Positions 27,915 through 37,541 of a DNA stretch of 64,000 nucleotides are shown here, one piece after another; position 1 is the first letter of the stretch, and each line of letters starts with the position of its first letter. This stretch comes from Haemophilus parainfluenzae (GTDB lineage Bacteria; Pseudomonadota; Gammaproteobacteria; Enterobacterales; Pasteurellaceae). The stretch lies in NCBI RefSeq assembly GCF_003252795.1, contig NZ_QEPQ01000001.1, positions 124,001 through 188,000 of the forward strand. The letters are read 5' to 3'. The notes beneath the pieces are model-generated. The model was not told the origin of the DNA. It saw only the letters and a list, made by a program, of their open reading frames with translations, and searched no databases. A program made the position numbers and the translations under genes.

Positions 27915-28300
27915 TAGTCATTTTCCTCAACGTGTTTTTTCTCGTCTTCACGTACCACGTTTGTCACTAAATTAGACATACGCATCCCTTCAACTAAGGA
28001 TTGATCGTAGAAGAAACGAATTTCCGGCACAATGCGCAAGCGCATTGCTTTACCTACTAATGAACGAATATAAGGTGCCGCTTTTTCTAACCCTTTCATG
28101 CCTTGTGCAATCGCCACTTCATCATGATCAAACAAAAATGTCACAAACACTTTTGCATAAGCTAAATCGCTTGATACTTCCACATCAGACACGGTTACCA
28201 TGCCAATACGGAGATCTTTCACTTCACGTTGTAAAATGATGGCGATTTCTTTTTGTAATTCTTGTGCAACACGATCGCTGCGTTTAAATTCTCTTGCCAT
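27914..28300 (-). CDS. rbfA: Ribosome-binding factor A
   Basis: RbfA binds the immature 30S subunit and assists 16S rRNA 5'-end maturation, especially in the cold. The 128-residue protein has the family's KH-like fold with [23 protein letters not shown] at the start and a [17 protein letters not shown] segment (about 92-108). It lies between infB and truB as in most gamma-proteobacteria; a hairpin precedes it. Confidence 0.95.
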   Translation of the reverse strand: MAREFKRSDRVAQELQKEIAIILQREVKDLRIGMVTVSDVEVSSDLAYAKVFVTFLFDHDEVAIAQGMKGLEKAAPYIRSLVGKAMRLRIVPEIRFFYDQSLVEGMRMSNLVTNVVREDEKKHVEEND

Positions 28301-28316
28301 AATATTTCTCTTATTA

Positions 28317-28355
28317 AAAAGCGGTCAAAAATACGTTGAATTTTGACCGCTCTTT
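28317..28355 (-). terminator. Hairpin between infB and rbfA
   Basis: AGCGGTCAAAA (28320-28330) pairs with a matching ATTTTGACCGCT (to about 28351), followed on the minus strand by TTTTT. The core is an uptake-signal variant (AAAGCGGT/AGAGCGGT), not a perfect copy. It may act as a partial terminator or RNA-processing site between the cotranscribed genes infB and rbfA. Confidence 0.6.
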
Positions 28356-28362
28356 TTATCGA

Positions 28363-30876
28363 TTAGATTGAACGTTTAATTTCAACGACTTCAAACACCT
28401 CGATTTGGTCGCCGACTTTTACGTCATTGTAGTTTTTAACGCCGATACCACATTCCATACCATTACGGACTTCAGAGACATCATCTTTAAAGCGACGGAG
28501 AGATTCCAATTCACCTTCAAAGATCACCACGTTATCACGTAATACGCGGATTGGGTTGTTACGTTTTACTACACCTTCGGTCACCATACAACCTGCGATT
28601 GCACCAAATTTCGGATGTTTGAACACATCACGCACTTCAGCCAAGCCAATGATTTCTTGTTTGAATTCAGGTTGTAACATACCGCTCATCGCTGCTTTCA
28701 CATCATTTAAGAGTTCATAAATGATAGAGTAATAACGAAGGTCAATATTTTCTGCTTCGATAATACGGCGAGCAGAAGCGTCCGCACGTACGTTAAAGCC
28801 AACAATAATCGCATTAGAGGCTGCCGCTAGGGTTGCATCAGTTTCAGAAATACCACCGACACCAGAACCAACAACTTTCACTTTCACTTCATCAGTAGAA
28901 AGATCTTGTAACGATTGAATAATCGCTTCCACAGAACCCTGTACGTCTGCTTTCACGATGATATTCAGTTCAGCAACATCACCTTCAGTCATATTACTAA
29001 ACATATTTTCAAGTTTCGCTTTTTGCTGACGAGCAAGTTTCACTTCACGGAACTTACCTTGACGGTGTAACGCCACTTCACGTGCTTTTTTCTCATCACG
29101 TACTACAGTTGCTTCATCACCCGCAGCTGGTACACCAGAAAGACCTAACACCTCAACAGGGATAGATGGGCCTGCTTCATCGATTTCTTTACCGTTTTCA
29201 TCACGCATTGCACGAACACGACCGTATTCAAAACCGCAAAGTACAATATCACCTTTACGTAAAGTACCAGATTGAACAAGAATTGTCGCTACCGGACCAC
29301 GACCTTTATCAAGGTAAGATTCAATCACTACACCGCTTGCCATGCCGTCTTTTACAGCCGTTAATTCAAGTACTTCTGATTGAAGCAAGATGGCATCTAA
29401 TAAGTCATCAACACCGGTACCTTTCTTAGCAGAAACTGGAACGAATTGCACATCACCACCGAATTTCTCTGAAATAACTTCGTGTTGAAGTAATTCTTGT
29501 TCTACTCGGTCTGAATTTGCTTCTGGTTTATCAATTTTGTTCACCGCAACCACTAAAGGCGCACCTGCTGCTTTCGCGTGTTGAATCGCTTCAATGGTTT
29601 GAGGCATCACACCATCATCTGCAGCAACAACAAGAACTACGATATCCGTTGCTTTCGCACCACGTGCACGCATTGAGGTAAATGCGGCGTGTCCCGGCGT
29701 ATCTAAGAAGGTGATCATTTTGCCGTCATCCATTTCTACGTGGTACGCACCAATGTGCTGAGTAATACCACCCGCCTCACCGGCAGCAACTTTCGCTTTA
29801 CGAATGTAATCAAGCAATGAAGTTTTACCATGGTCAACGTGACCCATAATGGTCACAACCGGTGCACGAGTTACTTTTTCAGCATTAACATCGCGATCGC
29901 CTAATACTTCTTCTTCAAGTTCATTTTCATTGCGAAGAATCACTTTGTGACCTAATTCTTCAGCCACTAATTGCGCTGTTTCTTGGTCAAGCACTTGGTT
30001 AATGGTCACCATTTCGCCCATCTTCATCATCGCTTTGATGATTTCAGTCGCTTTGGTTGCCATTTTATTTGCTAATTCTGCAACAGTAATCGTTTCACCA
30101 ATAACAACATCCTGTTTCACAACCTGAACAGGTTTTGTGAAGGCTTGTTGTAATGCTGCACCTTTCTTACCATTTTTACCTTTACCGAATTTACCGTCTT
30201 TTTGATTTTTACGGTTAGATTCGCGCTCATTTTTATTGCCGCCTTTCACGTCATCGCGTTCTTTTTTCGCTTTAGCGACTTTATTTTTACCACGGCCGCG
30301 ATTTTCGTTACGACGTTCTTCTTCATCTTCAGCTTCTAAAGCATAACGAGAGCTTAAATTATAATCTGTGTAATCTTCTGATGAACTATCATTACTTGAA
30401 GAGTCTGACTCAGCATAACGTTTAGCGTCTTCAGCCGCTTTGCGCGCTTGCTCTTCTGCTTTTTGACGAGCAAGTTCTTCCGCTTTGCGACGTAGTTCAG
30501 CTTCTTCCGCTTTACGTTTTTCTTTTTCTGGATCAACAGATTTAGGTTTATTTTCAACCGCACTTTGTACTGGTTTCACAGCTTTTTCTGCTTCAACCTT
30601 AGCTTTTTCGGCTTTCGCTTTTTCAGCGGCTAAACGTGCTTTTTCTTCAGCTGCTTTCTTTGCAGCTGCTTCAGCTTCTTGCTGTGCTTTTAATTTTGCT
30701 GCTTCTTCCGCTTTTTTAGCGGCATCTGTTGGTACGGTACGTTTTTTGCGTACTTCAACTTGTACCGCTTTTGCTTTACCGCCAGCTGTTGTACTGCTTA
30801 CGGTTGTTTTTGTTCTGCGTTGAATACTTAGTTTTTTCGGTGCATTTGCATCCGCATTTTTTACATCTTCAGTCAT
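28363..30876 (-). CDS. infB: Translation initiation factor IF-2
   Basis: IF-2 is the GTPase that brings fMet-tRNA to the 30S subunit. In 837 residues an N-terminal IF2N helix region is followed by a long Lys/Glu/Ala helical stretch (about 55-165), a low-complexity basic zone (about 185-240), a second IF2N domain, and the G domain with GHVDHGKTS (about 347), DTPGH and NKID, then domains II-IV. An uptake signal (30557-30565) encodes the linker [10 protein letters not shown]. It starts 11 bases after nusA, which fits the standard operon. Confidence 0.97.
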   Translation of the reverse strand: MTEDVKNADANAPKKLSIQRRTKTTVSSTTAGGKAKAVQVEVRKKRTVPTDAAKKAEEAAKLKAQQEAEAAAKKAAEEKARLAAEKAKAEKAKVEAEKAVKPVQSAVENKPKSVDPEKEKRKAEEAELRRKAEELARQKAEEQARKAAEDAKRYAESDSSSNDSSSEDYTDYNLSSRYALEAEDEEERRNENRGRGKNKVAKAKKERDDVKGGNKNERESNRKNQKDGKFGKGKNGKKGAALQQAFTKPVQVVKQDVVIGETITVAELANKMATKATEIIKAMMKMGEMVTINQVLDQETAQLVAEELGHKVILRNENELEEEVLGDRDVNAEKVTRAPVVTIMGHVDHGKTSLLDYIRKAKVAAGEAGGITQHIGAYHVEMDDGKMITFLDTPGHAAFTSMRARGAKATDIVVLVVAADDGVMPQTIEAIQHAKAAGAPLVVAVNKIDKPEANSDRVEQELLQHEVISEKFGGDVQFVPVSAKKGTGVDDLLDAILLQSEVLELTAVKDGMASGVVIESYLDKGRGPVATILVQSGTLRKGDIVLCGFEYGRVRAMRDENGKEIDEAGPSIPVEVLGLSGVPAAGDEATVVRDEKKAREVALHRQGKFREVKLARQQKAKLENMFSNMTEGDVAELNIIVKADVQGSVEAIIQSLQDLSTDEVKVKVVGSGVGGISETDATLAAASNAIIVGFNVRADASARRIIEAENIDLRYYSIIYELLNDVKAAMSGMLQPEFKQEIIGLAEVRDVFKHPKFGAIAGCMVTEGVVKRNNPIRVLRDNVVIFEGELESLRRFKDDVSEVRNGMECGIGVKNYNDVKVGDQIEVFEVVEIKRSI

Positions 30877-30887
30877 TATTAAACTCC

Positions 30888-32375
30888 TTACTCTTCGCTA
30901 AACCAGCAAATATTACGAGCAGCCATAATAAAGTCAGCGGCTTGCTCTGCGGTTAATTCTTCAATATCAGCTAAATCATCTACACCTTGCTCTGCAAGTT
31001 CTTCAAGTGTAGTAATTTGTTTTTCAGCTAATTTAAAGGCAATATGACGATTCATGCCTTCAAGGTTTAATAAACGATCTTCGATATTCGCTTTTTTCAA
31101 GGCTTCTTCTTCTGCCGCTGCGGCTGCAGTAATCGCATCTTTTGCACGACCTTGTAACTCTTCGATAAGATCTTCATCTTCTAAACCATCAATTGCAGTC
31201 AGTTCGCTCACTGGAACATAAGCCACTTCTTCTAATGAAGTAAAACCTTCATCCACTAAGATTTGAGCAAACTCTTCATCAAGGCCTAATTTATCCATGA
31301 ATAAATTTAATACTTTGGTATCTTCAGCTTGATGTTTTTCATTTAATTGTTCGGTAGTCATGACGTTTAATGTCCAACCGGTTAATTGTGTCGCTAAACG
31401 TACGTTTTGACCGTTACGACCAATTGCTTGTGCTAAGTTGTCAGCATTAACCGCAATATCCATTGAGTGATTATCTTCATCCACAATGATTGAAGTCACA
31501 TCAGCTGGCGCCATCGCATTAATTACATATTGTGCTGGATTATCATCCCAAAGTACGATATCCACACGTTCGCCACCTAACTCATTGGTAATTGCTTGAA
31601 CGCGTGCACCACGCATACCCACACATGCACCCACTGGATCAATACGCTTGTCATTTGATTTCACTGCAATTTTCGCACGAGAACCTGGATCACGTGCCGC
31701 ACCACGAATTTCAAGCATTTCTTCGCCGATTTCTGGTACTTCAATACGGAATAACTCGATTAACATTTCAGGTTTCGCACGAGTCACAAATAGTTGTGCC
31801 GTTTTGCTTTCTGGATTCACTTTATAAAGCACACCACGAACACGGTCGCCAGGACGGAAGTTTTCACGTGGAAGCATATCTTCACGCATAATCACGGCTT
31901 CAGCTTTATTGCCTAAATCTAAAATGATGCTTTCACGATTTACTTTTTTCACCGTACCCGTAACAATCTTGCCTTCTTCAGAACGGAATTGCTCAACTAC
32001 TTTTGCACGTTCTGCTTCACGGATTTTAGTGCTGATTACTTGGCGAGCAGTTTGCATTGCAATACGGTCAAATGCGATAGACTCAATTTGGTCTTCAACA
32101 TAATCACCAAGTTGAACATTCGGATCTTCAAATTGTGCCGCTTCTAATGTCATTTCTTTTGTTGGCACTTTAACTTCATCAACCACCAACCAACGACGGA
32201 ATGTATCAAACTCACCCGTTTTAGGGTTGATAGATACGCGAATATCGGTTTCATAGTCATATTTTTTCTTTGTTGAAAGTGCAATCGCACTCTCTAACGC
32301 TTCAAAAATCTTTTCGCGTGGTAATAACTTCTCGTTAGATACTGCTTCAGCAGCTAACAAAATCTCTTTACTCAT
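30888..32375 (-). CDS. nusA: Transcription elongation/termination factor NusA
   Basis: NusA binds RNA polymerase and RNA, acting in pausing, termination and antitermination. The 495-residue protein has the N-terminal polymerase-binding domain (1-130), an S1 domain with [18 protein letters not shown] (about 136-153), KH domains with [21 protein letters not shown] and [12 protein letters not shown], and two C-terminal acidic repeats (about 365-490) as in E. coli. It starts 15 bases after rimP, with AAAGGAG in front. Confidence 0.97.
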   Translation of the reverse strand: MSKEILLAAEAVSNEKLLPREKIFEALESAIALSTKKKYDYETDIRVSINPKTGEFDTFRRWLVVDEVKVPTKEMTLEAAQFEDPNVQLGDYVEDQIESIAFDRIAMQTARQVISTKIREAERAKVVEQFRSEEGKIVTGTVKKVNRESIILDLGNKAEAVIMREDMLPRENFRPGDRVRGVLYKVNPESKTAQLFVTRAKPEMLIELFRIEVPEIGEEMLEIRGAARDPGSRAKIAVKSNDKRIDPVGACVGMRGARVQAITNELGGERVDIVLWDDNPAQYVINAMAPADVTSIIVDEDNHSMDIAVNADNLAQAIGRNGQNVRLATQLTGWTLNVMTTEQLNEKHQAEDTKVLNLFMDKLGLDEEFAQILVDEGFTSLEEVAYVPVSELTAIDGLEDEDLIEELQGRAKDAITAAAAAEEEALKKANIEDRLLNLEGMNRHIAFKLAEKQITTLEELAEQGVDDLADIEELTAEQAADFIMAARNICWFSEE

Positions 32376-32390
32376 TTTCCTTTTTCTCCT

Positions 32391-32846
32391 TTAAAATTTT
32401 GCGATTACATTGGCTTTTTGAATGTTGCCAAAAATAAGAACTTGTTCCTGACCATCAACAATAAGTGTCAACATGTCATTTTCAATTTTTTCCAATTTAC
32501 CTTGCCATTTACGGCGATCTAAAACAGGAATACGTAAATGCACAGCGATATCCTCACCCACATAACGTTGGAATTGTTCAAGCGTAAATAACGGACGATC
32601 AAGACCTGGTGATGACACTTCTAGGTTATATTTATCCGCAATTGGATCTTCCACGTCTAAAATCGCGCTCACTTGACGACTTACATCAGCACAATCATCA
32701 ACGCCTACGCCACCGTCTTTATCAATGAATAAACGCACGGTCATAAAGCGACCTGCACGTTGGCATTCAATCCCCCAAAGTTCGCAGCCTAAGTCTTCTA
32801 CTGCACCTTGAAGCATCTCTTGCAATTTTTGTTCTAATGTTGCCAA
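32391..32846 (-). CDS. rimP: Ribosome maturation factor RimP
   Basis: RimP helps assemble the 30S subunit. The 151-residue protein matches the family: [30 protein letters not shown] and [23 protein letters not shown] (about 79-101). It heads the rimP-nusA-infB-rbfA-truB run and lies downstream of initiator tRNA, with two terminator-like hairpins in between. Confidence 0.94.
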   Translation of the reverse strand: MATLEQKLQEMLQGAVEDLGCELWGIECQRAGRFMTVRLFIDKDGGVGVDDCADVSRQVSAILDVEDPIADKYNLEVSSPGLDRPLFTLEQFQRYVGEDIAVHLRIPVLDRRKWQGKLEKIENDMLTLIVDGQEQVLIFGNIQKANVIAKF

Positions 32847-32876
32847 TTTTTGCTCCTAATCTTAAAATTCAGACAT

Positions 32877-32912
32877 AAAAAAAGGGTTAGGTTCGTCAAT
32901 GAACCTAAGCCC
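32877..32912 (-). terminator. Second terminator-like hairpin upstream of rimP
   Basis: On the minus strand GGGCTTAGGTTC and GAACCTAACCC pair around a 6-base loop and are followed by seven T. It lies about 30 bases upstream of the rimP start, so it may attenuate readthrough from the tRNA gene into the nusA operon. Confidence 0.75.
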
Positions 32913-32932
32913 AGTTTCTAAATTTCTCGTAC

Positions 32933-32956
32933 AAAAAAACCCCAAACTTGGGGTTC
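32933..32956 (-). terminator. tRNA-fMet terminator
   Basis: The arms AACCCC (32938-32943) and GGGGTT (32950-32955) form a short GC stem followed on the minus strand by seven T. It begins about 20 bases after the tRNA 3' end. Confidence 0.85.
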
Positions 32957-32975
32957 TTATTACTGAACTTGTTAT

Positions 32976-33052
32976 TGGTTGCGGGGGCCGGATTTGAACC
33001 GACGGCCTTCGGGTTATGAGCCCGACGAGCTACCAAGCTGCTCCACCCCGCG
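32976..33052 (-). tRNA. metY: Initiator tRNA-Met (CAU)
   Basis: A 77-base tRNA read on the minus strand. The anticodon CAT lies at 33018-33016 in the loop CTCATAA, with three G:C pairs (GGG/CCC) in the anticodon stem next to the loop. The first base C and its partner A at position 72 are unpaired in Watson-Crick sense, both hallmarks of the initiator. CCA is encoded. Only a few bases differ from E. coli metY. Its place before rimP-nusA-infB is the same as in E. coli. Confidence 0.98.
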
Positions 33053-33062
33053 TCCGAAATAT

Positions 33063-33097
33063 GGGGAGTATTATAGTGATCTAAATCAAAAGATCAA
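33063..33097 (-). promoter_or_regulatory. tRNA-fMet promoter
   Basis: On the minus strand TTGATC (33097-33092) and a perfect TATAAT (33075-33070) are 16 bases apart, followed by the C-rich discriminator ACTCCCC, typical of growth-rate and stringently controlled stable RNA promoters. A TGATnnnnATCA sequence overlaps the spacer; it resembles an FNR half-site pair, but I place no weight on it. Confidence 0.75.
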
Positions 33098-33166
33098 GCA
33101 GTTTCTACTAATTTTCTTGAAAACGTAAGATTTTTTGACCGCACTTTGCTTTATCTAAAGTAATAG

Positions 33167-33295
33167 TTAGAATCCAAAGCCAGTACCTAGACCTACACCA
33201 ACGCCTACGCCATTACTGCCGCCGCCAGCACCTACACCAACAGAACAAGCACTCACTAAAGCACTTAATACAGCCACTAAAAATAATTTTTTCAT
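33167..33295 (-). CDS. Small glycine-rich lipoprotein, 42 residues
   Basis: A 42-codon gene, ATG 33295-33293 behind AAAGGAAAA, stop 33169-33167. Residues 1-16 form a lipoprotein signal (MKKLFLVAVLSALVSA) with the lipobox LVSAC, Cys17. The mature part is only 26 residues, mostly Gly and Val (VGAGGGSNGVGVGVGLGTGF), with no charged residue. I know of no function. The good ribosome site, clean lipobox and structured leader argue that it is real. No terminator is evident after it; an uptake signal lies just downstream (33138-33146). Confidence 0.75.
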   Translation of the reverse strand: MKKLFLVAVLSALVSACSVGVGAGGGSNGVGVGVGLGTGFGF

Positions 33296-33556
33296 AGATT
33301 TTCCTTTGTTAAATGTTCAAATAACCGATAAACGGCCAATAGGTCCGTTCGTGCAATCTGTTTGAACGGAAGTAAAAGATAATAAAACGACTTAATTTTT
33401 CACATACGCTAACACATTTGTCTAATAATTAATAGGACTAGACTGTTTTAATTAATAGCAAGAATATTTTCTTTTATTAAAGTTTTTATTGTGTCGTGAA
33501 AAGATAAGCGATACATTCTACAAAATTTTTATTCTTTTTCAATCAAGGAGAAAAAT
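33296..33556. other. Intergenic region with structured leader and promoters
   Basis: This 261-base gap between two divergent exported-protein genes is very A+T-rich. It holds the leader of the small lipoprotein (next entry), and on the plus side a 10-base direct repeat TAATTAATAG at 33426-33435 and 33449-33458 that could bind a regulator. No reading frame of note is seen. Confidence 0.6.
33315..33370 (-). promoter_or_regulatory. Leader with two mutually exclusive hairpins before the small lipoprotein
   Basis: In the 5' leader on the minus strand, GTTCAAA (33367-33361) can pair with TTTGAAC (33321-33315), enclosing a small hairpin AACGG/CCGTT (33349-33345 with 33335-33331). Alternatively TCCGTTC (33370-33364) can pair with GAACGGA (33350-33344), which breaks both. 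The 3' arm ends about 11 bases before the ribosome site. This layout could switch translation, but no known riboswitch class is recognised. Confidence 0.4.
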
Positions 33557-34117
33557 ATGCATTTTTTCAAAAAAGTGCTTACCGTACTGACATTAGGTTT
33601 CTTCACGCTATCTGTACAAGCTTCCCCTTTTAGCATCAGCGAGCAACAAATTAACCAGTACTTAAGTGAAAAAGGCACGATTAATGACAAGCTCGGTATC
33701 CCTGGATTATTTTCTGTCGATTACGCACTGAAAGATTTGGTGACTCAAATCGGGCAAACTGAAAGCAATCGTGTTGAAATGAGCGGTTTGGTTGATACGC
33801 TTATTCGTTTATCTGGTAAAACCTACCCAGCTAAATTGCATTTAACCTTTGATGCCGTTCCAGAATATAACGCACAGGAAGGTGCGCTTTATTTGAAAAA
33901 CTTGCGAATTTTACGCTGGTCCGGCGAACCTAATAGTGCAATGGAGCAACTCCAAGATGTTATGCCGCTATTAAGTGATGGTGTTGCAGCCTTATTAAGC
34001 CGGATGCCAGTTTATACCTTGGATGAAAGTGACATGAAACAAATGCTGATTAAGAAATTCGCCAAAGAAATTAAAGTTGAGAAAGGTCGATTAGAATTAA
34101 TTGGTGGAATGTTTTAA
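33557..34117 (+). CDS. YceB-like (DUF1439) exported protein
   Basis: A 186-residue protein with a signal peptide ending VQA-S (cleavage after about residue 22). The body matches E. coli YceB: ISEQQINQYLSEKG, then a LGIPGLFSVDYALKDLVTQIGQ segment, and EGALYLKNLRILRW. YceB in E. coli is a lipoprotein; here no lipobox cysteine is present, so it is probably free in the periplasm. Function is unknown. AAGGAG precedes the ATG; a terminator follows. Confidence 0.83.
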   Translation: MHFFKKVLTVLTLGFFTLSVQASPFSISEQQINQYLSEKGTINDKLGIPGLFSVDYALKDLVTQIGQTESNRVEMSGLVDTLIRLSGKTYPAKLHLTFDAVPEYNAQEGALYLKNLRILRWSGEPNSAMEQLQDVMPLLSDGVAALLSRMPVYTLDESDMKQMLIKKFAKEIKVEKGRLELIGGMF

Positions 34118-34121
34118 CAAT

Positions 34122-34147
34122 AAGGGCGTATTAAACGCCCTTTTTTA
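34122..34147. terminator. Terminator between the YceB-like gene and qseC
   Basis: The arms AAGGGCGT (34122-34129) and ACGCCCTT (34135-34142) with a 5-base loop are followed by TTTTTT. Its T-run touches the end of qseC, which is convergent. Confidence 0.88.
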
Positions 34148-35500
34148 TAACTCAATGATAGCTCGTAAACCTTGAATTTGCCCGTTAGATTCAATGTTTT
34201 CTAATCGGAAACGATAGTGATGCAATTCCGCTATTCTTGCCACAATAGACAATCCAAGACCACTTCCTTTTTCATTTTGTCCTGCAGGACGATAAAAACG
34301 CTGCCCTAATTTTGCTAATTCTTCTGGCGCAACACCACCGCCATTATCTTTAATAAGAATTTTACGTGGCTGTAAAATCACACGAACCAGAGTGCCTTGA
34401 GGACAATATTTAATGGCGTTATCCAACAAGTTTCTCAACATTTGAGCAAGTAATAATGGCTGCCCTTGCTTAACGGCAGGATCTCCCTGATGATCAAACT
34501 GCAATTCGATTTGGCGTTGCTGTGCACTGAAATACAACTCACCGATAAGTGAAGTTATAATTTCTGACCAATGAATTGGGGCTTGATTGTCTAATTCCTT
34601 GAGATTATCTAAACGGGAAAGTGTTAGAAGCTGTTCGATTAATTGAGTTGCTCGATCGATACCTTGGGTTAAATGCGCTAAAGCCATTTCACGAGTTTGT
34701 GCATCATCGCCAGCCAACTGTGCGACTTCCGTTTGAATACGCAAGGCTGCTAATGGGCTGCGTAATTCATGCGCTGCATCAGAAACAAAGCGGCGCTCCC
34801 GTTCCAACTGCTCACTGGTACGTGTGAAAAATTGATTTAAGTTTTGGACTAACGGTAAAATCTCCGTTGGTACATCATCGGTGTCTAATAACGATACATC
34901 ACCTGGGCGGCGAGCTTGTACGTTTCGACTCAATCGATTAATTGGTTTTAATGCACGATAAATCACAATAAACGCGACCAATAAGAGTACTGGCAATCCA
35001 GCAAACCAAATCCCTGTTTGGCTGAAAACCATTTTATTGACCAACTCTTCGCGGTATTCCAATTCTTGTCCCACCGCAATGACAAGTTCACCGTTACCGA
35101 CAGGTTGCCAATAAATCAGCCATTCGTCGTCATCATCTAAAATATGTTCTTTACTAAAACCCGTCTTATTTTGAAAAATAAATTTGTCGCCATTATCGCC
35201 ATCGGTTAATAGCCTTTCGCCTTTGTTAGAAAATATAGCAAAGGCTAAAGCATCATTATCATAATGACGTTTCTGTGGTTTAAATCCACCACGTGGAAAG
35301 TTAGCATTTTCATCTAATAAGACATTTTTCAAATCAGACGTCGCTAAACGCTCAGCAAAAAGCACTTGTTGTGCATTAAACACATCTTTAGCTTCTTTTT
35401 TGACGACCGTCCATGCGACAGCCGTGGCAATGCACCACACGCAAAGTGCGGTCACAATTAAACCGATTAAGAGACGAAAACTCAGTCGTTTATTTTTCAT
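34145..35500 (-). CDS. qseC: Two-component sensor histidine kinase QseC/FirS-like
   Basis: A 451-residue inner-membrane sensor. Helix 1 is at about 9-31, then a periplasmic domain rich in acidic residues (about 32-160, including DDDDE), helix 2 (about 165-185), a HAMP segment, the phospho-acceptor histidine in [15 protein letters not shown], and an ATPase domain with N box ([10 protein letters not shown]) and DNGGG/GSGLGLS boxes. It pairs with the adjoining response regulator and overlaps it by 11 bases. In H. influenzae the orthologous ygiW-linked system was described as FirRS, responding to ferrous iron and cold. Confidence 0.9.
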   Translation of the reverse strand: MKNKRLSFRLLIGLIVTALCVWCIATAVAWTVVKKEAKDVFNAQQVLFAERLATSDLKNVLLDENANFPRGGFKPQKRHYDNDALAFAIFSNKGERLLTDGDNGDKFIFQNKTGFSKEHILDDDDEWLIYWQPVGNGELVIAVGQELEYREELVNKMVFSQTGIWFAGLPVLLLVAFIVIYRALKPINRLSRNVQARRPGDVSLLDTDDVPTEILPLVQNLNQFFTRTSEQLERERRFVSDAAHELRSPLAALRIQTEVAQLAGDDAQTREMALAHLTQGIDRATQLIEQLLTLSRLDNLKELDNQAPIHWSEIITSLIGELYFSAQQRQIELQFDHQGDPAVKQGQPLLLAQMLRNLLDNAIKYCPQGTLVRVILQPRKILIKDNGGGVAPEELAKLGQRFYRPAGQNEKGSGLGLSIVARIAELHHYRFRLENIESNGQIQGLRAIIEL

Positions 35501-36158
35501 TAACTTGTCCTAAAGCATAGCCTACGCCATGTACAGTACGAATAAATTGTTTACCCAGTTTTTGACGCAAATTATAAATATGTACGTCCAATGCACCGCT
35601 ACTTAATTCTTCATCCCAATTTGATAGTTTTTCTTCAATGGTTGCTCGAGAAAGCACCCGTTCTTTATTCAGCATAAAAAGTTCGAGTAATTTATATTCA
35701 CGTCCGGTTAATGTAATTTCATCCTCATTCAACCAAGCCTTACGCTGAGCAGGATCGAGTTTGACATTGCCATGCTCAATCTGTGGTTTAACTTGCCCAT
35801 AACGACGACGAATTAATGCTTGTAATCGCACCACCACTTCAGCCAAAGCAAAGGGCTTGCAAAGATAATCATCAGCACCTTGTTGAATGCCTTTAATCCG
35901 TTCATCCAATGTATCACGTGCAGTTAAGATCAACACAGGCACATCTTGATTATTTGAGCGCCATTGTTTTAATACATCCAAACCATCTAGTTTAGGCAGG
36001 GTTAAATCCAATACCACTGCATCATAAGGCGCACCGATTAAGGCATTTAATCCACTTTGCCCATCAGTAAACCAATCTACAATAAAGCCGGATTTCGTTA
36101 AACCAATTTGCAGACCATTGCCGATGAGAGCATCATCTTCTACTAATAAAACTCGCAT
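35490..36158 (-). CDS. qseB: OmpR-family response regulator QseB/FirR-like
   Basis: A 222-residue regulator with a receiver domain ([13 protein letters not shown]; phospho-acceptor Asp in [12 protein letters not shown], about residue 51) and a winged-helix DNA-binding domain (from about 125). A longer frame to 36218 exists, but ATG 36158 begins the domain correctly. An uptake signal (36166-36174) occupies the place where a ribosome site would be; none better is seen. Its likely target is the operator before ygiW (36702-36728). Confidence 0.92.
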   Translation of the reverse strand: MRVLLVEDDALIGNGLQIGLTKSGFIVDWFTDGQSGLNALIGAPYDAVVLDLTLPKLDGLDVLKQWRSNNQDVPVLILTARDTLDERIKGIQQGADDYLCKPFALAEVVVRLQALIRRRYGQVKPQIEHGNVKLDPAQRKAWLNEDEITLTGREYKLLELFMLNKERVLSRATIEEKLSNWDEELSSGALDVHIYNLRQKLGKQFIRTVHGVGYALGQVNEK

Positions 36159-36233
36159 AATATTGACCGCACTTTTCTCTTTCTCAAAACGAAAAAATGG
36201 CGTGCTTTTGCCCACCACTTCAAATTATATGAA

Positions 36234-36605
36234 TTATTGCGCTTTTTCAACGCTAATTACTTCAAGCTCAGCTTTTTCAAAAGCGTCATTATCCAATTTA
36301 CCGTAAACGCGGATTTTATCCTGAGGTCCCACATTTAAGCCATTCCAAACGCGGTTTTTAATTTCTAATTTGATTTGGTCTGTACCATCGGTGAAAACAT
36401 ATTCATCACCATCAATTTGTTGAGTGATGTTACCGACTAAGGTAATCATAGAATTATCTTTCGCAGATAATGCTTGTTTAACAGTAAGTTGTTGACCTTG
36501 GTTACCACCTTGGAAGCCACCTTGTGCAGTATTGCCATTAAAACCAGCAAATGCTGCTGAAGTAGATAAAGCTAAAAGGGTTGCTAAAGCTAATTTTTTC
36601 ATCAT
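36234..36605 (-). CDS. ygiW: YgiW family periplasmic OB-fold protein
   Basis: A 123-residue exported protein: signal peptide to about residue 20 (STSAAFA), a Gly/Gln-rich linker (NGNTAQGGFQGGNQGQQ), then a BOF (bacterial OB-fold) domain with KDNSMITLVGNITQQIDGDEYVF and a VYGKLD strand. Family members are linked to stress tolerance and to small-molecule or cation signalling. It is the first gene of the ygiW-qseB-qseC operon and is preceded by AGGAGAAC. Confidence 0.9.
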   Translation of the reverse strand: MMKKLALATLLALSTSAAFAGFNGNTAQGGFQGGNQGQQLTVKQALSAKDNSMITLVGNITQQIDGDEYVFTDGTDQIKLEIKNRVWNGLNVGPQDKIRVYGKLDNDAFEKAELEVISVEKAQ

Positions 36606-36701
36606 GTTCTCCTAAATAGAATTAAGCATAAATTAATCATGTTTCAAAGCGAAGGATTATCCTCATTGCCGCCTTGTTGATGCTTATTAAACACAACAAA
36701 T

Positions 36702-36728
36702 CTTAATGAAATCTTAAGCAACCTTAAG
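36702..36728 (-). promoter_or_regulatory. PmrA/QseB-type operator before ygiW
   Basis: CTTAAT (36702-36707), five bases, CTTAAG (36713-36718), four bases, CTTAAG (36723-36728). The first pair fits the PmrA/QseB consensus YTTAAK-N5-YTTAAK exactly. It lies 97-123 bases before the ygiW start, suitable for autoregulation of the ygiW-qseBC operon; candidate -10 TTTAAT is about 10 bases beyond on the minus strand. Confidence 0.6.
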
Positions 36729-36748
36729 ATTTTTAAATTTTTTTAAAA

Positions 36749-37435
36749 TCACCAACAAAATCGCTCATTCACCAAGTTATCTTGGCGTTCTTTTTCCCAT
36801 TTCGCTTTATTTTCAGGATTAGCAAAATAACGGTCTTGCTCAACTAAACGCGCATCAAGTTTTGCCTCTGCTTCCTTTAATGCCTGTTTTCTATCTGGAT
36901 GTTTGCTTGGTAATTGAGGTAAAAATACAGTCTGATACGGGTGATTTTTCACCCAGTCAATCGCATCTTGCGCTGCTTTGTGTTGCTTGTTCAAATCACA
37001 GAACGCATAGGGATTAACATGCTGTCCCACTAATTGCCCAAATGCTGTGTTATTCGATACTGTTAATTTATCTAAATCCAACACATATAACGCGGTGATT
37101 AAACGGTTTTGCCCACGATAAAACCATTTTACCGCTTCATCCCGCAGGCCAAAATCATAAGCACGAGCAGAAAGTGCAAACATTGTCATAGGAGAAACAA
37201 AATCCACTTTTTTCTCAATAATATTGACCGCACTTTCAAAATCTTTTTGTGTGTTTTTCAGTAATAACGCATCAATATCTTTATTCACATTAATCTGTTC
37301 AAGTCGCCCATCTCTGGCATCGTAATAAGGCTTTACATACATATCAATATGCTTAACCGGCTCTTTTGAAATGGTGCTACAAGCCGTTAATAAAAGTGCG
37401 GTTGAAATCCACGTTAATTTTAGAAAGGTTTGCAT
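36749..37435 (-). CDS. Lipoprotein of unknown function
   Basis: A 228-residue protein with a lipoprotein signal peptide and lipobox LLTAC (Cys19). The mature part is largely helical and charged: a central segment MTMFALSARAYDFGLRDEAVKWFYRGQNRLITALYVL (about 82-118) looks like a pair of TPR/Sel1-like helices, and the C terminus is rich in Lys/Glu/Arg and ends RFCW. No domain I can name. Two uptake signals lie inside (37227-37235 and 37395-37403, the latter encoding part of the signal peptide). Confidence 0.75.
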   Translation of the reverse strand: MQTFLKLTWISTALLLTACSTISKEPVKHIDMYVKPYYDARDGRLEQINVNKDIDALLLKNTQKDFESAVNIIEKKVDFVSPMTMFALSARAYDFGLRDEAVKWFYRGQNRLITALYVLDLDKLTVSNNTAFGQLVGQHVNPYAFCDLNKQHKAAQDAIDWVKNHPYQTVFLPQLPSKHPDRKQALKEAEAKLDARLVEQDRYFANPENKAKWEKERQDNLVNERFCW

Positions 37436-37541
37436 GTTCTTCCCTTATGATGAATATTAGCTCGCTATATTACAACAAAAGAGCCGTGAGTTTTACTTCT
37501 CTTTCTTCTATAATGAGCAAAATTTTGTTTTATTTTATTTC

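Noticed and set aside
30485..30823. Antisense frame opposite the N-terminal part of infB (112 codons)
   Set aside because: Same cause: the Lys/Glu/Ala-rich helical region of IF-2 yields an open complement rich in Ser, Ala and Phe. No gene signals.
33076..33089. FNR-like sequence in the tRNA-fMet promoter
   Set aside because: Matches the half-sites loosely, but it lies in the spacer of a constitutive stable-RNA promoter; chance match in A+T-rich DNA is likely.
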